24,904 nt of DNA from contig JAQBQL010000199.1 in the NCBI GenBank assembly GCA_028287035.1, forward strand, positions 1-24,904, read 5' to 3'. Each line of letters starts with the position of its first letter. Position 1 is the first letter of the stretch. The DNA comes from Labilithrix sp. (lineage in GTDB: Bacteria; Myxococcota; Polyangia; Polyangiales; Polyangiaceae). Shown here one piece after another: positions 1 to 7,115 of the stretch. The translations under genes were made by a program, and so were the position numbers. A model generated the notes under the pieces. It searched no databases. It was not told where the DNA came from and saw nothing but the letters and a program-made list of their open reading frames with translations.

Positions 1-1
1 C

Positions 2-1690
2 ATCGAGCATCACGAAGGCTGGGCGGCGTTCCCGTCGCCGGTCGGCTCGGCGATGTCGCTCCTCCTCAAGAAGCTCTCGCCGGCGGCGCTCCTCATCGTG
101 GCGAAGGTCGGCTTCTGGACCCACGCCACGCTGCCGCTCATCTTTTTGAACCTGCTGCCGCACAGCAAGCACTTCCACGTCATCACCGGCATCCCGAACG
201 TCGGCCTCAAGGACCTCGAGCCCAAGGGCCGGCTCCCGTTCATGGGCAACGCCGAGAAGGTGATGGAGGTCCTGACGGCCGCGAGCGAGATGGAGGAGCC
301 CACGAAGGCCCAGATCGGCATCGCGAAGGTCGACCACCTCACGTGGAAGGCGATCCTCGATTTCTACACGTGCACCGAGTGCGGCCGCTGCTCCGACAAC
401 TGCCCGGCGCACAAGACCGGCAAGATCCTCTCCCCGAAGCACCTCACGCTGGCGCTCCGCGACCACCTCTACGAGCACCAGGCCGAGATCGTCGACACCG
501 AGATGACGTGGGGCCCGCGCACGCCCGCCGAGTCGACGCCGCTCGAGCAGGAGCTGCTCGTGAACGACCTCGAAGGGGCGAAGCGCCCGCTTCGCTACGA
601 CCCGATCGACCTCGTCCCGAACGTCATACATCCCGACGTCATCTGGGCCTGCACCTCGTGCCGCGCGTGCGAGGAGCAGTGCCCGGTGCTCATCTCGTAC
701 GTCGACAAGATCGTCGACATGCGGCGCAACCTCGTCATGATCAAGAACGAGTTCCCGCACGAGCTCCAGAAGCCGTTCCAGGGCATGGAGGTGAACGGTA
801 ACCCGTGGAACCTCTCGCGCATGGATCGCTCGGCGTGGTCGGACGGCCTCGGCATCCCGATGTTCGCCGACAAACCCGACGCCGAGGTCCTTTACTGGGT
901 GGGCTGCGCGGCGAGCTACGACGATCGCGCGAAGAAGATCGCCCGCGCCACCGCGCGTCTGCTGAAGGCGGCGAAGGTCGACTTCGCGATCCTCGGCCAG
1001 GAGGAGAGCTGCACGGGAGATCCGGCGCGCCGCGCCGGCAACGAGCTCCTCTTCGCGAGCCTCGCCGAGGCGAACGCCGCGGTCCTCAACTCGTACAAGG
1101 AGCAGGGTGGCATGCGGACGGTCGTGACCGCCTGCCCGCACTGCTTCAACACGCTGAAGAACGAGTACCCCGACTTCGGTGCGACCCTCGAGGTCGTGCA
1201 CCACACCGACTACCTCCTCGGGCTGCTCGCCGAGAAGCGCCTCACGCCGCGGAAGGCCGTCGCGGGGCGCGTCGTCTATCACGACAGCTGTTACCTCGGC
1301 CGCTACAACGACATCTACGACTCGCCGCGCGAGATCCTGAAGTCCATCCCGGGCGTCGAGCTCGTGGAGCCGGACTACTGGACGAAGACGCGCGGCCTCT
1401 GCTGCGGCGCCGGCGGCGCGCAGATGTGGATGGAGGAGCAGAACTCCAACCGCGTGAACGTGAAGCGCACGCTGCAGCTCGTCGACACCGGCGCGAAGAC
1501 GGTCGCGAGCGCGTGCCCGTTCTGCATGACGATGCTCACCGACGGGCTCAAGTCGCAGAGCCTCGAGGACACCGTGAAGCAGATGGACGTCGCGGAGCTG
1601 CTCGACATCAGCTGCGCGGTCGACGAGCTCCCGGTCGCGCCCGCCCCCGTCGTGCGCGAGGCCGTGGCCGAGGCGGTGCCTGCGGAGTGA
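2..1690 (+). CDS. EtfD/FadF-like membrane Fe-S oxidoreductase (5' partial)
   Basis: The reading frame is open from base 2, so the start lies upstream of the window. The first in-frame ATG at 53 is internal: the upstream residues continue the same hydrophobic region. The visible part has the end of a NarI-like membrane domain (about residues 1-65), then two 4Fe-4S clusters of the form CxxCxxCxxxCP, starting at about residues 124 (CTECGRC) and 217 (CTSCRAC). Two CCG (heterodisulfide-reductase D type) domains follow. The second is canonical (SCYLG, CCGAGG, CPFC). The first has SCTG in place of CCG and ends in CPHC, so its cluster may differ. This order matches EtfD/FadF proteins, which pass electrons from the electron-transfer flavoprotein of fatty-acid beta-oxidation to membrane menaquinone. 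An HdrD/GlpC-like role is the alternative. No etfAB is visible. The final 25 residues are Ala/Val/Pro/Glu rich. Confidence 0.88.
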   Translation: MEHHEGWAAFPSPVGSAMSLLLKKLSPAALLIVAKVGFWTHATLPLIFLNLLPHSKHFHVITGIPNVGLKDLEPKGRLPFMGNAEKVMEVLTAASEMEEPTKAQIGIAKVDHLTWKAILDFYTCTECGRCSDNCPAHKTGKILSPKHLTLALRDHLYEHQAEIVDTEMTWGPRTPAESTPLEQELLVNDLEGAKRPLRYDPIDLVPNVIHPDVIWACTSCRACEEQCPVLISYVDKIVDMRRNLVMIKNEFPHELQKPFQGMEVNGNPWNLSRMDRSAWSDGLGIPMFADKPDAEVLYWVGCAASYDDRAKKIARATARLLKAAKVDFAILGQEESCTGDPARRAGNELLFASLAEANAAVLNSYKEQGGMRTVVTACPHCFNTLKNEYPDFGATLEVVHHTDYLLGLLAEKRLTPRKAVAGRVVYHDSCYLGRYNDIYDSPREILKSIPGVELVEPDYWTKTRGLCCGAGGAQMWMEEQNSNRVNVKRTLQLVDTGAKTVASACPFCMTMLTDGLKSQSLEDTVKQMDVAELLDISCAVDELPVAPAPVVREAVAEAVPAE

Positions 1691-1714
1691 GCGTTCCGGT
1701 GGTATGACCTCCTC

Positions 1715-1942
1715 ATGGCGATCTGCCCGATCTGCGGCGAGGAGGTCCTGCCGCGCACCGCGAACAAGGCGCACCCGTTCTGCTCGGAGCGGTGCCGGAC
1801 CATCGACCTCGGGAAGTGGCTGAACGAGGAGTACCGCGTGCCCGCCGGCCCCGACGAGTCGCTCGGCGAGGGTGAGGACGGGAACGCGGGACAGCTCGAG
1901 GCGGAGCTGCTCTCGCGATCGAAGACGGATATGCGACACTGA
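1715..1942 (+). CDS. yacG: DNA gyrase inhibitor YacG (zinc finger)
   Basis: This is a 75-residue protein with the full YacG signature: C4-x2-C7-x15-C23-x3-C27, which binds one zinc, followed by the conserved RCRTIDLGKWLNEEYRVP stretch. YacG binds GyrB and inhibits gyrase in E. coli; its role here is inferred by homology. The C-terminal third is acidic and low in complexity, as is common in the family. ATG 1715 puts C4 in its usual place, but there is no clear Shine-Dalgarno sequence before it. The gene lies 24 bases after the oxidoreductase and 4 bases before the next gene, so it is probably read in the same transcript. The usual partner gene coaE is not seen. Confidence 0.93.
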   Translation: MAICPICGEEVLPRTANKAHPFCSERCRTIDLGKWLNEEYRVPAGPDESLGEGEDGNAGQLEAELLSRSKTDMRH

Positions 1943-1946
1943 GAAG

Positions 1947-2753
1947 ATGCGGCTCGTCTCTCTGGCCTCCGCAGCCTCCGTCGCGCTCGGCGCGGGTGTG
2001 CTGCTCCATGTGAACCTCGCGGCGGCGCAGGAGCCGACCATCGCGCCCCCGCCGCCGATGGATCCCTCGGCGGTCGGCACCGATCCGAACGCCGTCGGCA
2101 GCCCCGAGGCGCAGACCTCCGCGAGCCTGAACCAGGCGGAGCGCGAGGACAGCGGGCGGAACTTCGAGCTCTTCTACGTCGACGGCATGGTCGGCGGCTC
2201 GTACATCAACATGCGGCAGTTCTCGTCGGACACGCTGCAGATCCAGAAGGCCGAGTCGGGCGGACCGATGTTCTCGCTCGGCGCCGGCGTGCGGTTCGTC
2301 ATCCTCGTGGCGGGCGTGCGCGCCCGGTACAACGCGCTCTCCGCGTTCAACATGTGGCAGCTGAACGCCGAGGTCGGGCTCAAGATCCCGATCAGCAAGC
2401 TCGACTTCCTGGTGGGCCTCCACGGCGGCTACTCGTTCGTCGGCAAGGTGGACGACGGCACCGTGTCCGCGAGCTCGACGCCCACCAACAACGACGCGGT
2501 GAAGGTCCGCGGGTGGAACGCCGGGCTCGACGTCGCGCTCGACTACTACGTGTCGCCGAATTTCTCGGTGGGCGTCGGCGTGTTCGGAGACGGGCTCTTC
2601 CTGAAGCGTCCGCCCGTCGACCTTCCGGCCGGCGTCACGAAGGAGCAGGTCGCCGCCGATCCCGAGGCCGCCAAGCTGTACGAGCAGTCGGGCACGAGCG
2701 CCGGGCTCCAGTTCGGCGGCGGGCTGCGGCTCGGCGGTCACTTCGGGCTGTAG
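1947..2753 (+). CDS. Outer-membrane beta-barrel-like protein
   Basis: Hypothetical 268-residue protein. ATG 1947 is preferred over the upstream in-frame ATG 1872 because it begins directly with a signal peptide (residues 1 to about 28, hydrophobic core ending LAAAQ) and does not overlap yacG. A Pro-rich linker follows, then about 200 residues of alternating hydrophobic/polar strands with many glycines and aromatics (for example VDGMVGGSYINM, FSLGAGVRFVI, FSVGVGVFGDGLF, LQFGGGLRLGGHFGL). This is typical of small outer-membrane barrels. The last residues FGL lack the usual terminal Phe/Trp, although Phe is third from the end. The TAG stop overlaps the GTG start of the ligase gene by one base. 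No specific substrate can be assigned. Confidence 0.78.
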   Translation: MRLVSLASAASVALGAGVLLHVNLAAAQEPTIAPPPPMDPSAVGTDPNAVGSPEAQTSASLNQAEREDSGRNFELFYVDGMVGGSYINMRQFSSDTLQIQKAESGGPMFSLGAGVRFVILVAGVRARYNALSAFNMWQLNAEVGLKIPISKLDFLVGLHGGYSFVGKVDDGTVSASSTPTNNDAVKVRGWNAGLDVALDYYVSPNFSVGVGVFGDGLFLKRPPVDLPAGVTKEQVAADPEAAKLYEQSGTSAGLQFGGGLRLGGHFGL

Positions 2754-3811
2754 TGTCGGCCTCGCGCGCCGAGTCGCTGGCCATCGCGCTCGGCGCGCGG
2801 CGCGGGACCGTCGACGGCCGCCGCGTCGTGCCGATGGTCTGCGGACGCGACGAGACGAGCGAGCGCATCCTCCGCGAGAGCGGCTGGCACTTCGAGCTGA
2901 AGCTCGACGGGGTGCGCATCGTCGCTGACAAGCAGGGCGCGCGCGTCTCGCTCGTCTACCGCACCGCGCGCGACGCGACGGCGAGCTACCCGGAGGTCGC
3001 CGCGGCCCTCGGGCAGCTGGCCGAAGAACGCGTCGTCCTCGACGGCGAGATCGTCGCCTTCGACGCCGAGGGAAGACCCGACTTCCAGCGGCTCGGCACC
3101 CGGATCCAGGCCGGCGCTGGACGCGGCGCCCGGGACGCCGCCCGCCGCGTCCCCGTCGTGTACGTGGTGTTCGACGTGCTCGCGGTCGGCGACCACGACG
3201 TGACGGGCCTCCCGATCGAGGCGCGGAAGCAGGTGCTCGAGGCGGTGCTCGCCGCCTTGCCGCCCGGCGACGGCCACGTGCGCATGCAGCCGGTGCTGCC
3301 GGACGGGAGCGCCCTCTTCGATCTTTGCCGGGAGCGCCGCCTCGAGGGCGTCGTCGCGAAGCGGGCGGGCTCGCGCTACGCGACGGGCGACCGCTCGAGC
3401 GACTGGGTGAAGGTGAAGTGCGAGCTCGACGCGGACCTCGTGGTGGTCGGCTGGACGCCGAGCGAGGGCACCCGGCGGTCGCTGGGGGCGCTCGATCTCG
3501 CGGCCTACGACGGTGACCGGCTCGTGTACTGCGGAGGCGTGGGGAGCGGGCTCGACGCGGCGACCGTCGAGGTGCTGTCCGCGGTGCTCGCCGAGCTCGA
3601 GACGACGGACCCGGCCGCTCAGGGAACGTACCGCCCGAAGGCGGGCCGGCGACACGTGAGGCCGGCGCTCGTGGTCTCGGTGCGCCACATGGGCCGGTCG
3701 CTCGACGGATCGCTCAGACATCCGGTCTTTCGCGGGATCCGCGCCGATCTCACGCCGCGTGATTGCACCGTCGCCGGGGCGTCGGGTCGACCCTCACGCA
3801 CGCGCACCTGA
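2753..3811 (+). CDS. Standalone ATP-dependent DNA ligase (LigD/LigC type)
   Basis: This 352-residue protein has the adenylation and OB-fold domains of LigD/LigC-type ligases. Motif I is KLDGVR with nucleophile Lys50. DGEIVAFD (97-104) carries the metal/AMP-contacting Glu99. Motif III-like VVYVVFDVL is at 135-143, motif IV EGVVAK at 198-203 and motif V WVKVK at 218-222. The C-terminal LRHPVFRGIRAD (321-332) is the usual family ending. The enzyme would seal nicks with ATP, as in non-homologous end joining or backup repair. The polymerase and phosphoesterase domains of full LigD are absent, and no Ku gene is in view. The GTG start at 2753 shares a base with the preceding TAG, which fits translational coupling and explains why the open frame runs further upstream. 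Confidence 0.9.
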   Translation: MSASRAESLAIALGARRGTVDGRRVVPMVCGRDETSERILRESGWHFELKLDGVRIVADKQGARVSLVYRTARDATASYPEVAAALGQLAEERVVLDGEIVAFDAEGRPDFQRLGTRIQAGAGRGARDAARRVPVVYVVFDVLAVGDHDVTGLPIEARKQVLEAVLAALPPGDGHVRMQPVLPDGSALFDLCRERRLEGVVAKRAGSRYATGDRSSDWVKVKCELDADLVVVGWTPSEGTRRSLGALDLAAYDGDRLVYCGGVGSGLDAATVEVLSAVLAELETTDPAAQGTYRPKAGRRHVRPALVVSVRHMGRSLDGSLRHPVFRGIRADLTPRDCTVAGASGRPSRTRT

Positions 3812-3841
3812 CGGCCGAGGCGGTGGTGGTAAGGTTCCGGC

Positions 3842-5008
3842 GTGCTCGCGGCGCTCCGCTGGATCCTGCCGTCTCTCGTCCCGGCGCTCCTGCTGCTCGC
3901 GGTCGTGTACTTCAGCGATCGCCGCCGCGAGCCCCTGGCGCTCGTGCTCGCGACCTTCGCGCTCGGCGGCCTTGGCTGCGGGGTCACGCACCTGCTCGAG
4001 CTCCGTGCCGCGAAGTGGGCGGGCCTCGACGCGGTGGGCACCGCGAACGGCGGCGCCGCGGTCCTCTTCCTCTTCGCGTTCTCGGCGCCGCTCCGTGAAG
4101 CCTCCAAGGTGGCGGCGATGTGGCCGGCCTTCCGCTCGCGGCACTTCGACGAGCCCGTGGACGGCCTCGTGTACGCGGCATCCGCGGCGCTCGGCTTCGC
4201 CTGCCTCGAGAATGCGCTCATGCTGCGCGCGCATCCGTCGGGCGGGATCTGGCTGGCGCGGACGGCGGCGGCGCTCCCGGCGCACGTCTTCTTCGCGTGC
4301 ATGTGGGGCTACGCGCTCGGCCGCGTGAAGACCATCAAGCGTCCGGGGCCGCTGTTCCCGATGACGTGGTTCCTCGCGACGTGCGTGCACGGCCTCTACG
4401 TCCACCTCGTGTACGGGCGCGGACCCGGCGCGCTCATCGGGACGCTGCCGCTGCTCCTCGCGATGGGGGTGGTCGCGTTCTTCCTCGGCCGGGACCTCAA
4501 GGCGCGCGGCGACCGTCCGTCGCGCGCGTCGGTGCTGCTCGAGCGGGTCTCGGCCCTCTACGTCGCCGGGCCGCCCAGCCTGCGGACGGTGCGCGACGTG
4601 CTCCGGCGCGAGGGCCAGCCCATCACCTTTCGCTGGGTGGTCTTCGGCGCAGTGGTGACGGTCGGCGCCATGACCGCCGGCCTGGTCGCGTCGGTGGCGT
4701 TCGGGCACTGGGCGCACGTCGACTTCTCGGTCGTCGACGAGCACGACGTGACCACCACCGCGCCCGTCGCCCTCCTCGGCTCGGGCATCCTCGCGGCGTT
4801 CCCGGTGAGCGGATACCTCGTCGCCCGCGCCTCCAACCTGCCGACGATGGTGGAGCCGGCGCTCGCCTCCGGGCTCGCCATCCTCGGGATGCTCGTGGTG
4901 CTCGGGGTGGCGGCGCCCGTCGCGCTCGTGTTCGCCCTCGCCATCTCGCCGATCGCCTGGGGCCTGGCCTGCGCCGGCGCGTGGGTGGGGCGGCCGGCCC
5001 AGCGCTGA
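3842..5008 (+). CDS. PrsW-family intramembrane metalloprotease
   Basis: This 388-residue multi-spanning membrane protein has a GTG start. The PrsW core can be followed: APLREASK (about 82-89) at the place of the usual EExxK motif, DEPVDGLVYAASAALGFACLEN with Glu123, PAHVFFACMWGYALGR with His148, and VHGLY with His183. PrsW cleaves anti-sigma factors within the membrane in Bacillus; here only the fold is supported. The first Glu of EExxK is Arg85, while Glu86 and Lys89 remain, so activity may be altered. A second half of about 200 residues (after residue 215) adds further hydrophobic segments around 265-290, 305-330 and 340-380, an extension beyond the PrsW core. It is separated from the ligase by 30 bases. 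Confidence 0.82.
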   Translation: MLAALRWILPSLVPALLLLAVVYFSDRRREPLALVLATFALGGLGCGVTHLLELRAAKWAGLDAVGTANGGAAVLFLFAFSAPLREASKVAAMWPAFRSRHFDEPVDGLVYAASAALGFACLENALMLRAHPSGGIWLARTAAALPAHVFFACMWGYALGRVKTIKRPGPLFPMTWFLATCVHGLYVHLVYGRGPGALIGTLPLLLAMGVVAFFLGRDLKARGDRPSRASVLLERVSALYVAGPPSLRTVRDVLRREGQPITFRWVVFGAVVTVGAMTAGLVASVAFGHWAHVDFSVVDEHDVTTTAPVALLGSGILAAFPVSGYLVARASNLPTMVEPALASGLAILGMLVVLGVAAPVALVFALAISPIAWGLACAGAWVGRPAQR

Positions 5009-5020
5009 GCGACGCCAGCC

Positions 5021-5048
5021 TTGACAATCCTGGGGTCGCGCATAGAGT
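5021..5048 (+). promoter_or_regulatory. Sigma-70-type promoter for rpsT
   Basis: A perfect -35 box TTGACA (5021-5026) is followed after 16 bases by TAGAGT (5043-5048), a four-of-six match to TATAAT. It lies 51 bases upstream of the rpsT start, in the only non-coding gap between the membrane protease and rpsT. Transcription should begin near 5055. The match is unusually good for this GC-rich DNA. Promoter use is inferred. Confidence 0.72.
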
Positions 5049-5062
5049 GCGCGGTCCCTGGC

Positions 5063-5083
5063 GCCCCTCTCGGGGCCTTTTTT
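5063..5083 (+). promoter_or_regulatory. Terminator-shaped hairpin in rpsT leader
   Basis: The sequence forms a 5-bp GC stem, GCCCC (5063-5067) with GGGGC (5072-5076) around a TCTC loop. It is followed, after one C, by six T residues (5078-5083). This is the shape of an intrinsic terminator, but it sits between the rpsT promoter and the rpsT start. It could be an attenuator, a 5' stabilising structure, or a terminator for the upstream gene. The stem is short, so efficiency is unknown. Confidence 0.5.
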
Positions 5084-5099
5084 GTGAAGGATCCTGATC

Positions 5100-5375
5100 G
5101 TGGCCAATCACCCGTCCGCCGAGAAGCGTAACCGTCAGCGTGTGAAGCGCACCCTCCGTAACCGCAGCGTCACCCACAGCGTTCGCACGCTCGTGAAGAA
5201 CGTTCGCACCGCGCTGCACGCGAAGGACCAGGCTGCGGCCACCACCGCGCTGAAGATCGCGACCGTCGCGCTGGACAAGGCCGCCACCAAGGGCGTCGTT
5301 CATGCGAAGGCCGCCTCGCGCACCATCTCGCGCCTCTCGGCGCAGGTGCACCAGCTCGGCGCTGCCGCGAAGTAG
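5100..5375 (+). CDS. rpsT: 30S ribosomal protein S20
   Basis: This 91-residue, strongly basic, Ala-rich helical protein is S20, which binds 16S rRNA in the bottom of the small subunit. The N-terminus MANHPSAEKRNRQ and the following NRSVTHSVRTLVKNVRTAL are diagnostic, as is the late GVVHAKAASRTISRL motif. The length is usual for the family. The start is GTG at 5100, preceded by AAGGA (5087-5091) with an 8-base spacer. The gene is probably monocistronic in origin, with its own promoter at 5021-5048 and a structured leader. S20 represses its own translation in E. coli; whether the hairpin here plays a similar part is not known. Confidence 0.97.
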   Translation: MANHPSAEKRNRQRVKRTLRNRSVTHSVRTLVKNVRTALHAKDQAAATTALKIATVALDKAATKGVVHAKAASRTISRLSAQVHQLGAAAK

Positions 5376-5429
5376 CCGCTTCCCGTTTCGAGCGGGCGCC
5401 GCGCTGCTGTACGCTTCGGCAGGCCCGTC

Positions 5430-7115
5430 GTGACGGACATCGAATCCCGAGACGCTGAGGACCCCGAGGCCCTCGCACGTACCCGCGCCCGCGAAGCCCT
5501 CGTCGGAAAGACGATCGCGGGCCGGTACGTTCTCCGCGGCGTCATCGGTCACGGCGGCATGGGCGCCGTGTACGAGGCGGAGCATCTCGGCCTCGGCAAG
5601 CGAGTCGCGGTGAAGTTCATCGACGCGGAGTTCGCGAGGGACGAGCACGTGGTCGCGCGGTTCGCGCGCGAGGCGCGGGCGATGAGCGCCATCGAGAGCG
5701 CCCACATCGTGACCGTGTTCGACGCGGGCACCGACGACGGTCGCCCGTACCTCGTCATGGAGCTGCTGCGCGGCGAGGACCTCGGCCAGCGCCTTCGTCG
5801 CCTGCGCCGCGTGCCGGTCGCCGAGGCGATGCACGTCGTGGCGCAGGTCCTGAAGGGGCTCGCGCGCGCGCACGCCGCGGGCATCGTCCACCGCGATCTC
5901 AAGCCGGACAACGTGTTCCTCGTGAAGGGCGACACCGATCCGCTGTTTGCGAAGATCGTCGACTTCGGGATCTCGAAGATCGATCGGCCGCGCGCGAGCA
6001 CGTCGCCCCTCGCGCTCACCGGTCGCGGCACCGTGCTCGGGACGCCGTTCTACATGTCGCCCGAGCAGGCGCAGGCCGCGCCCGACGTCGACTCGCGGAC
6101 CGATCTCTACAGCGTCGGCGCGATCCTGTTCGAGTGCCTCACCGGGCGCCCGCCTCACACCGGCGAGAGCTACGAGCAGATCATCCTGAGCATCTGCATG
6201 ACGGACGCGCCGAGCGTTCAGATCTTCGATCCCGCGGTGCCGGACGACGTCACGCGCTTCGTGGCGCGCTCGCTGGCGCGTGACAAGGCCCAGCGGTTCA
6301 CGTCGGCCGAGCGCATGCTCGCCGCGCTGCACGAGGTGGCGCCGGCCGAGCGTGCGCGCGTGCCGCTCGATCCGCCATCGCAGCAGACGAAGCTGTCGGC
6401 GCTGGATGCGCCGGGCGGCGCGACGGTGCTCGAGGCGGCGCCTGCCGAGGGCCGCGCCGCGGTGCCGGCGTCGCGCCCGTCGGCGCAGATCGGGACCGCG
6501 ACCCGGCTCGGGGTCGGGGCGCTCGACGCCGCCGGCGCGACGATGGTCGACCCCGCGCCCGAGGTGGCTCGCGCGCCTGCTGCGCCACGGCCCGACGCGC
6601 CGCGAATGCCGGCGAGGGACGCGAAGAACGAGCGGGTCCACCTGGTGCCCGCCGGTGCGAACGACGGGGCGCCGCGTCCGGGTCCGCCGGCGGGCGGACG
6701 AGGCGTCGCGCGGTCGACGCGGCCGATCGGAGCGGCGGTCGCCACGGCGGCGGTCGCCATGCTGCTCGGCGTCGGCGTCACGTTCGGGGTCATCGCCGCG
6801 CTCGACAAGAAGGTCGGCACCGGAACCGCCGCCTCGAGCGGCTCGGCGTCACCGGCGCCCGACACGACGGGCGGCGCGACCACCTCCACGATGGCGAGCG
6901 TCGATGGTTCCACGTCGGCGGCGACCGAGGACGCGGCGCGGAGCGCGGGGTCCGGCGACGGGGGCCGTGCGGGCGGCGCCGCAGGTGCAGACGCGGGAGC
7001 GGCGGGCGCGGTGAAGAGCGCGTCTCCGCCCACGCGCTCGCCCGGTGGGGCCAGCGGTTCGCCGTCGGTGAGGCCGACCGCCAAGCCGCTCGACATCAAC
7101 CGCGAGCTCCCGTGA
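5430..7115 (+). CDS. Transmembrane Ser/Thr protein kinase (Hanks type)
   Basis: This 561-residue kinase has a cytoplasmic catalytic domain at about 33-300: glycine loop GHGGMGAVYEA (40-50), VAVK with Lys62, HRDLKPDN (154-161, catalytic Asp156), DFG at 178-180 and the activation-loop end GTPFYMSPEQ. All catalytic residues are present, so it should be active. A juxtamembrane region of about 130 residues rich in Ala, Pro and Arg follows, then one membrane helix (about 433-458). The outer tail of about 100 residues is rich in Gly, Ser, Ala and Thr and carries no recognised sensor (no PASTA repeats). The GTG start lies 54 bases after rpsT. Its stop overlaps the start of the TPR/PEGA gene by 4 bases, which suggests a functional pair across the envelope. 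Confidence 0.95.
   Translation: MTDIESRDAEDPEALARTRAREALVGKTIAGRYVLRGVIGHGGMGAVYEAEHLGLGKRVAVKFIDAEFARDEHVVARFAREARAMSAIESAHIVTVFDAGTDDGRPYLVMELLRGEDLGQRLRRLRRVPVAEAMHVVAQVLKGLARAHAAGIVHRDLKPDNVFLVKGDTDPLFAKIVDFGISKIDRPRASTSPLALTGRGTVLGTPFYMSPEQAQAAPDVDSRTDLYSVGAILFECLTGRPPHTGESYEQIILSICMTDAPSVQIFDPAVPDDVTRFVARSLARDKAQRFTSAERMLAALHEVAPAERARVPLDPPSQQTKLSALDAPGGATVLEAAPAEGRAAVPASRPSAQIGTATRLGVGALDAAGATMVDPAPEVARAPAAPRPDAPRMPARDAKNERVHLVPAGANDGAPRPGPPAGGRGVARSTRPIGAAVATAAVAMLLGVGVTFGVIAALDKKVGTGTAASSGSASPAPDTTGGATTSTMASVDGSTSAATEDAARSAGSGDGGRAGGAAGADAGAAGAVKSASPPTRSPGGASGSPSVRPTAKPLDINRELP

Noticed and set aside
5382..5398. Hairpin CCCG...CGGG after rpsT as a terminator
   Set aside because: The stem is only four pairs and no T-run follows, so a terminator cannot be supported.
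4623..6641. Long minus-strand open frame across rpsT and the kinase
   Set aside because: It is antisense to rpsT and a kinase with intact motifs; its sequence is Arg/His-rich shadow.
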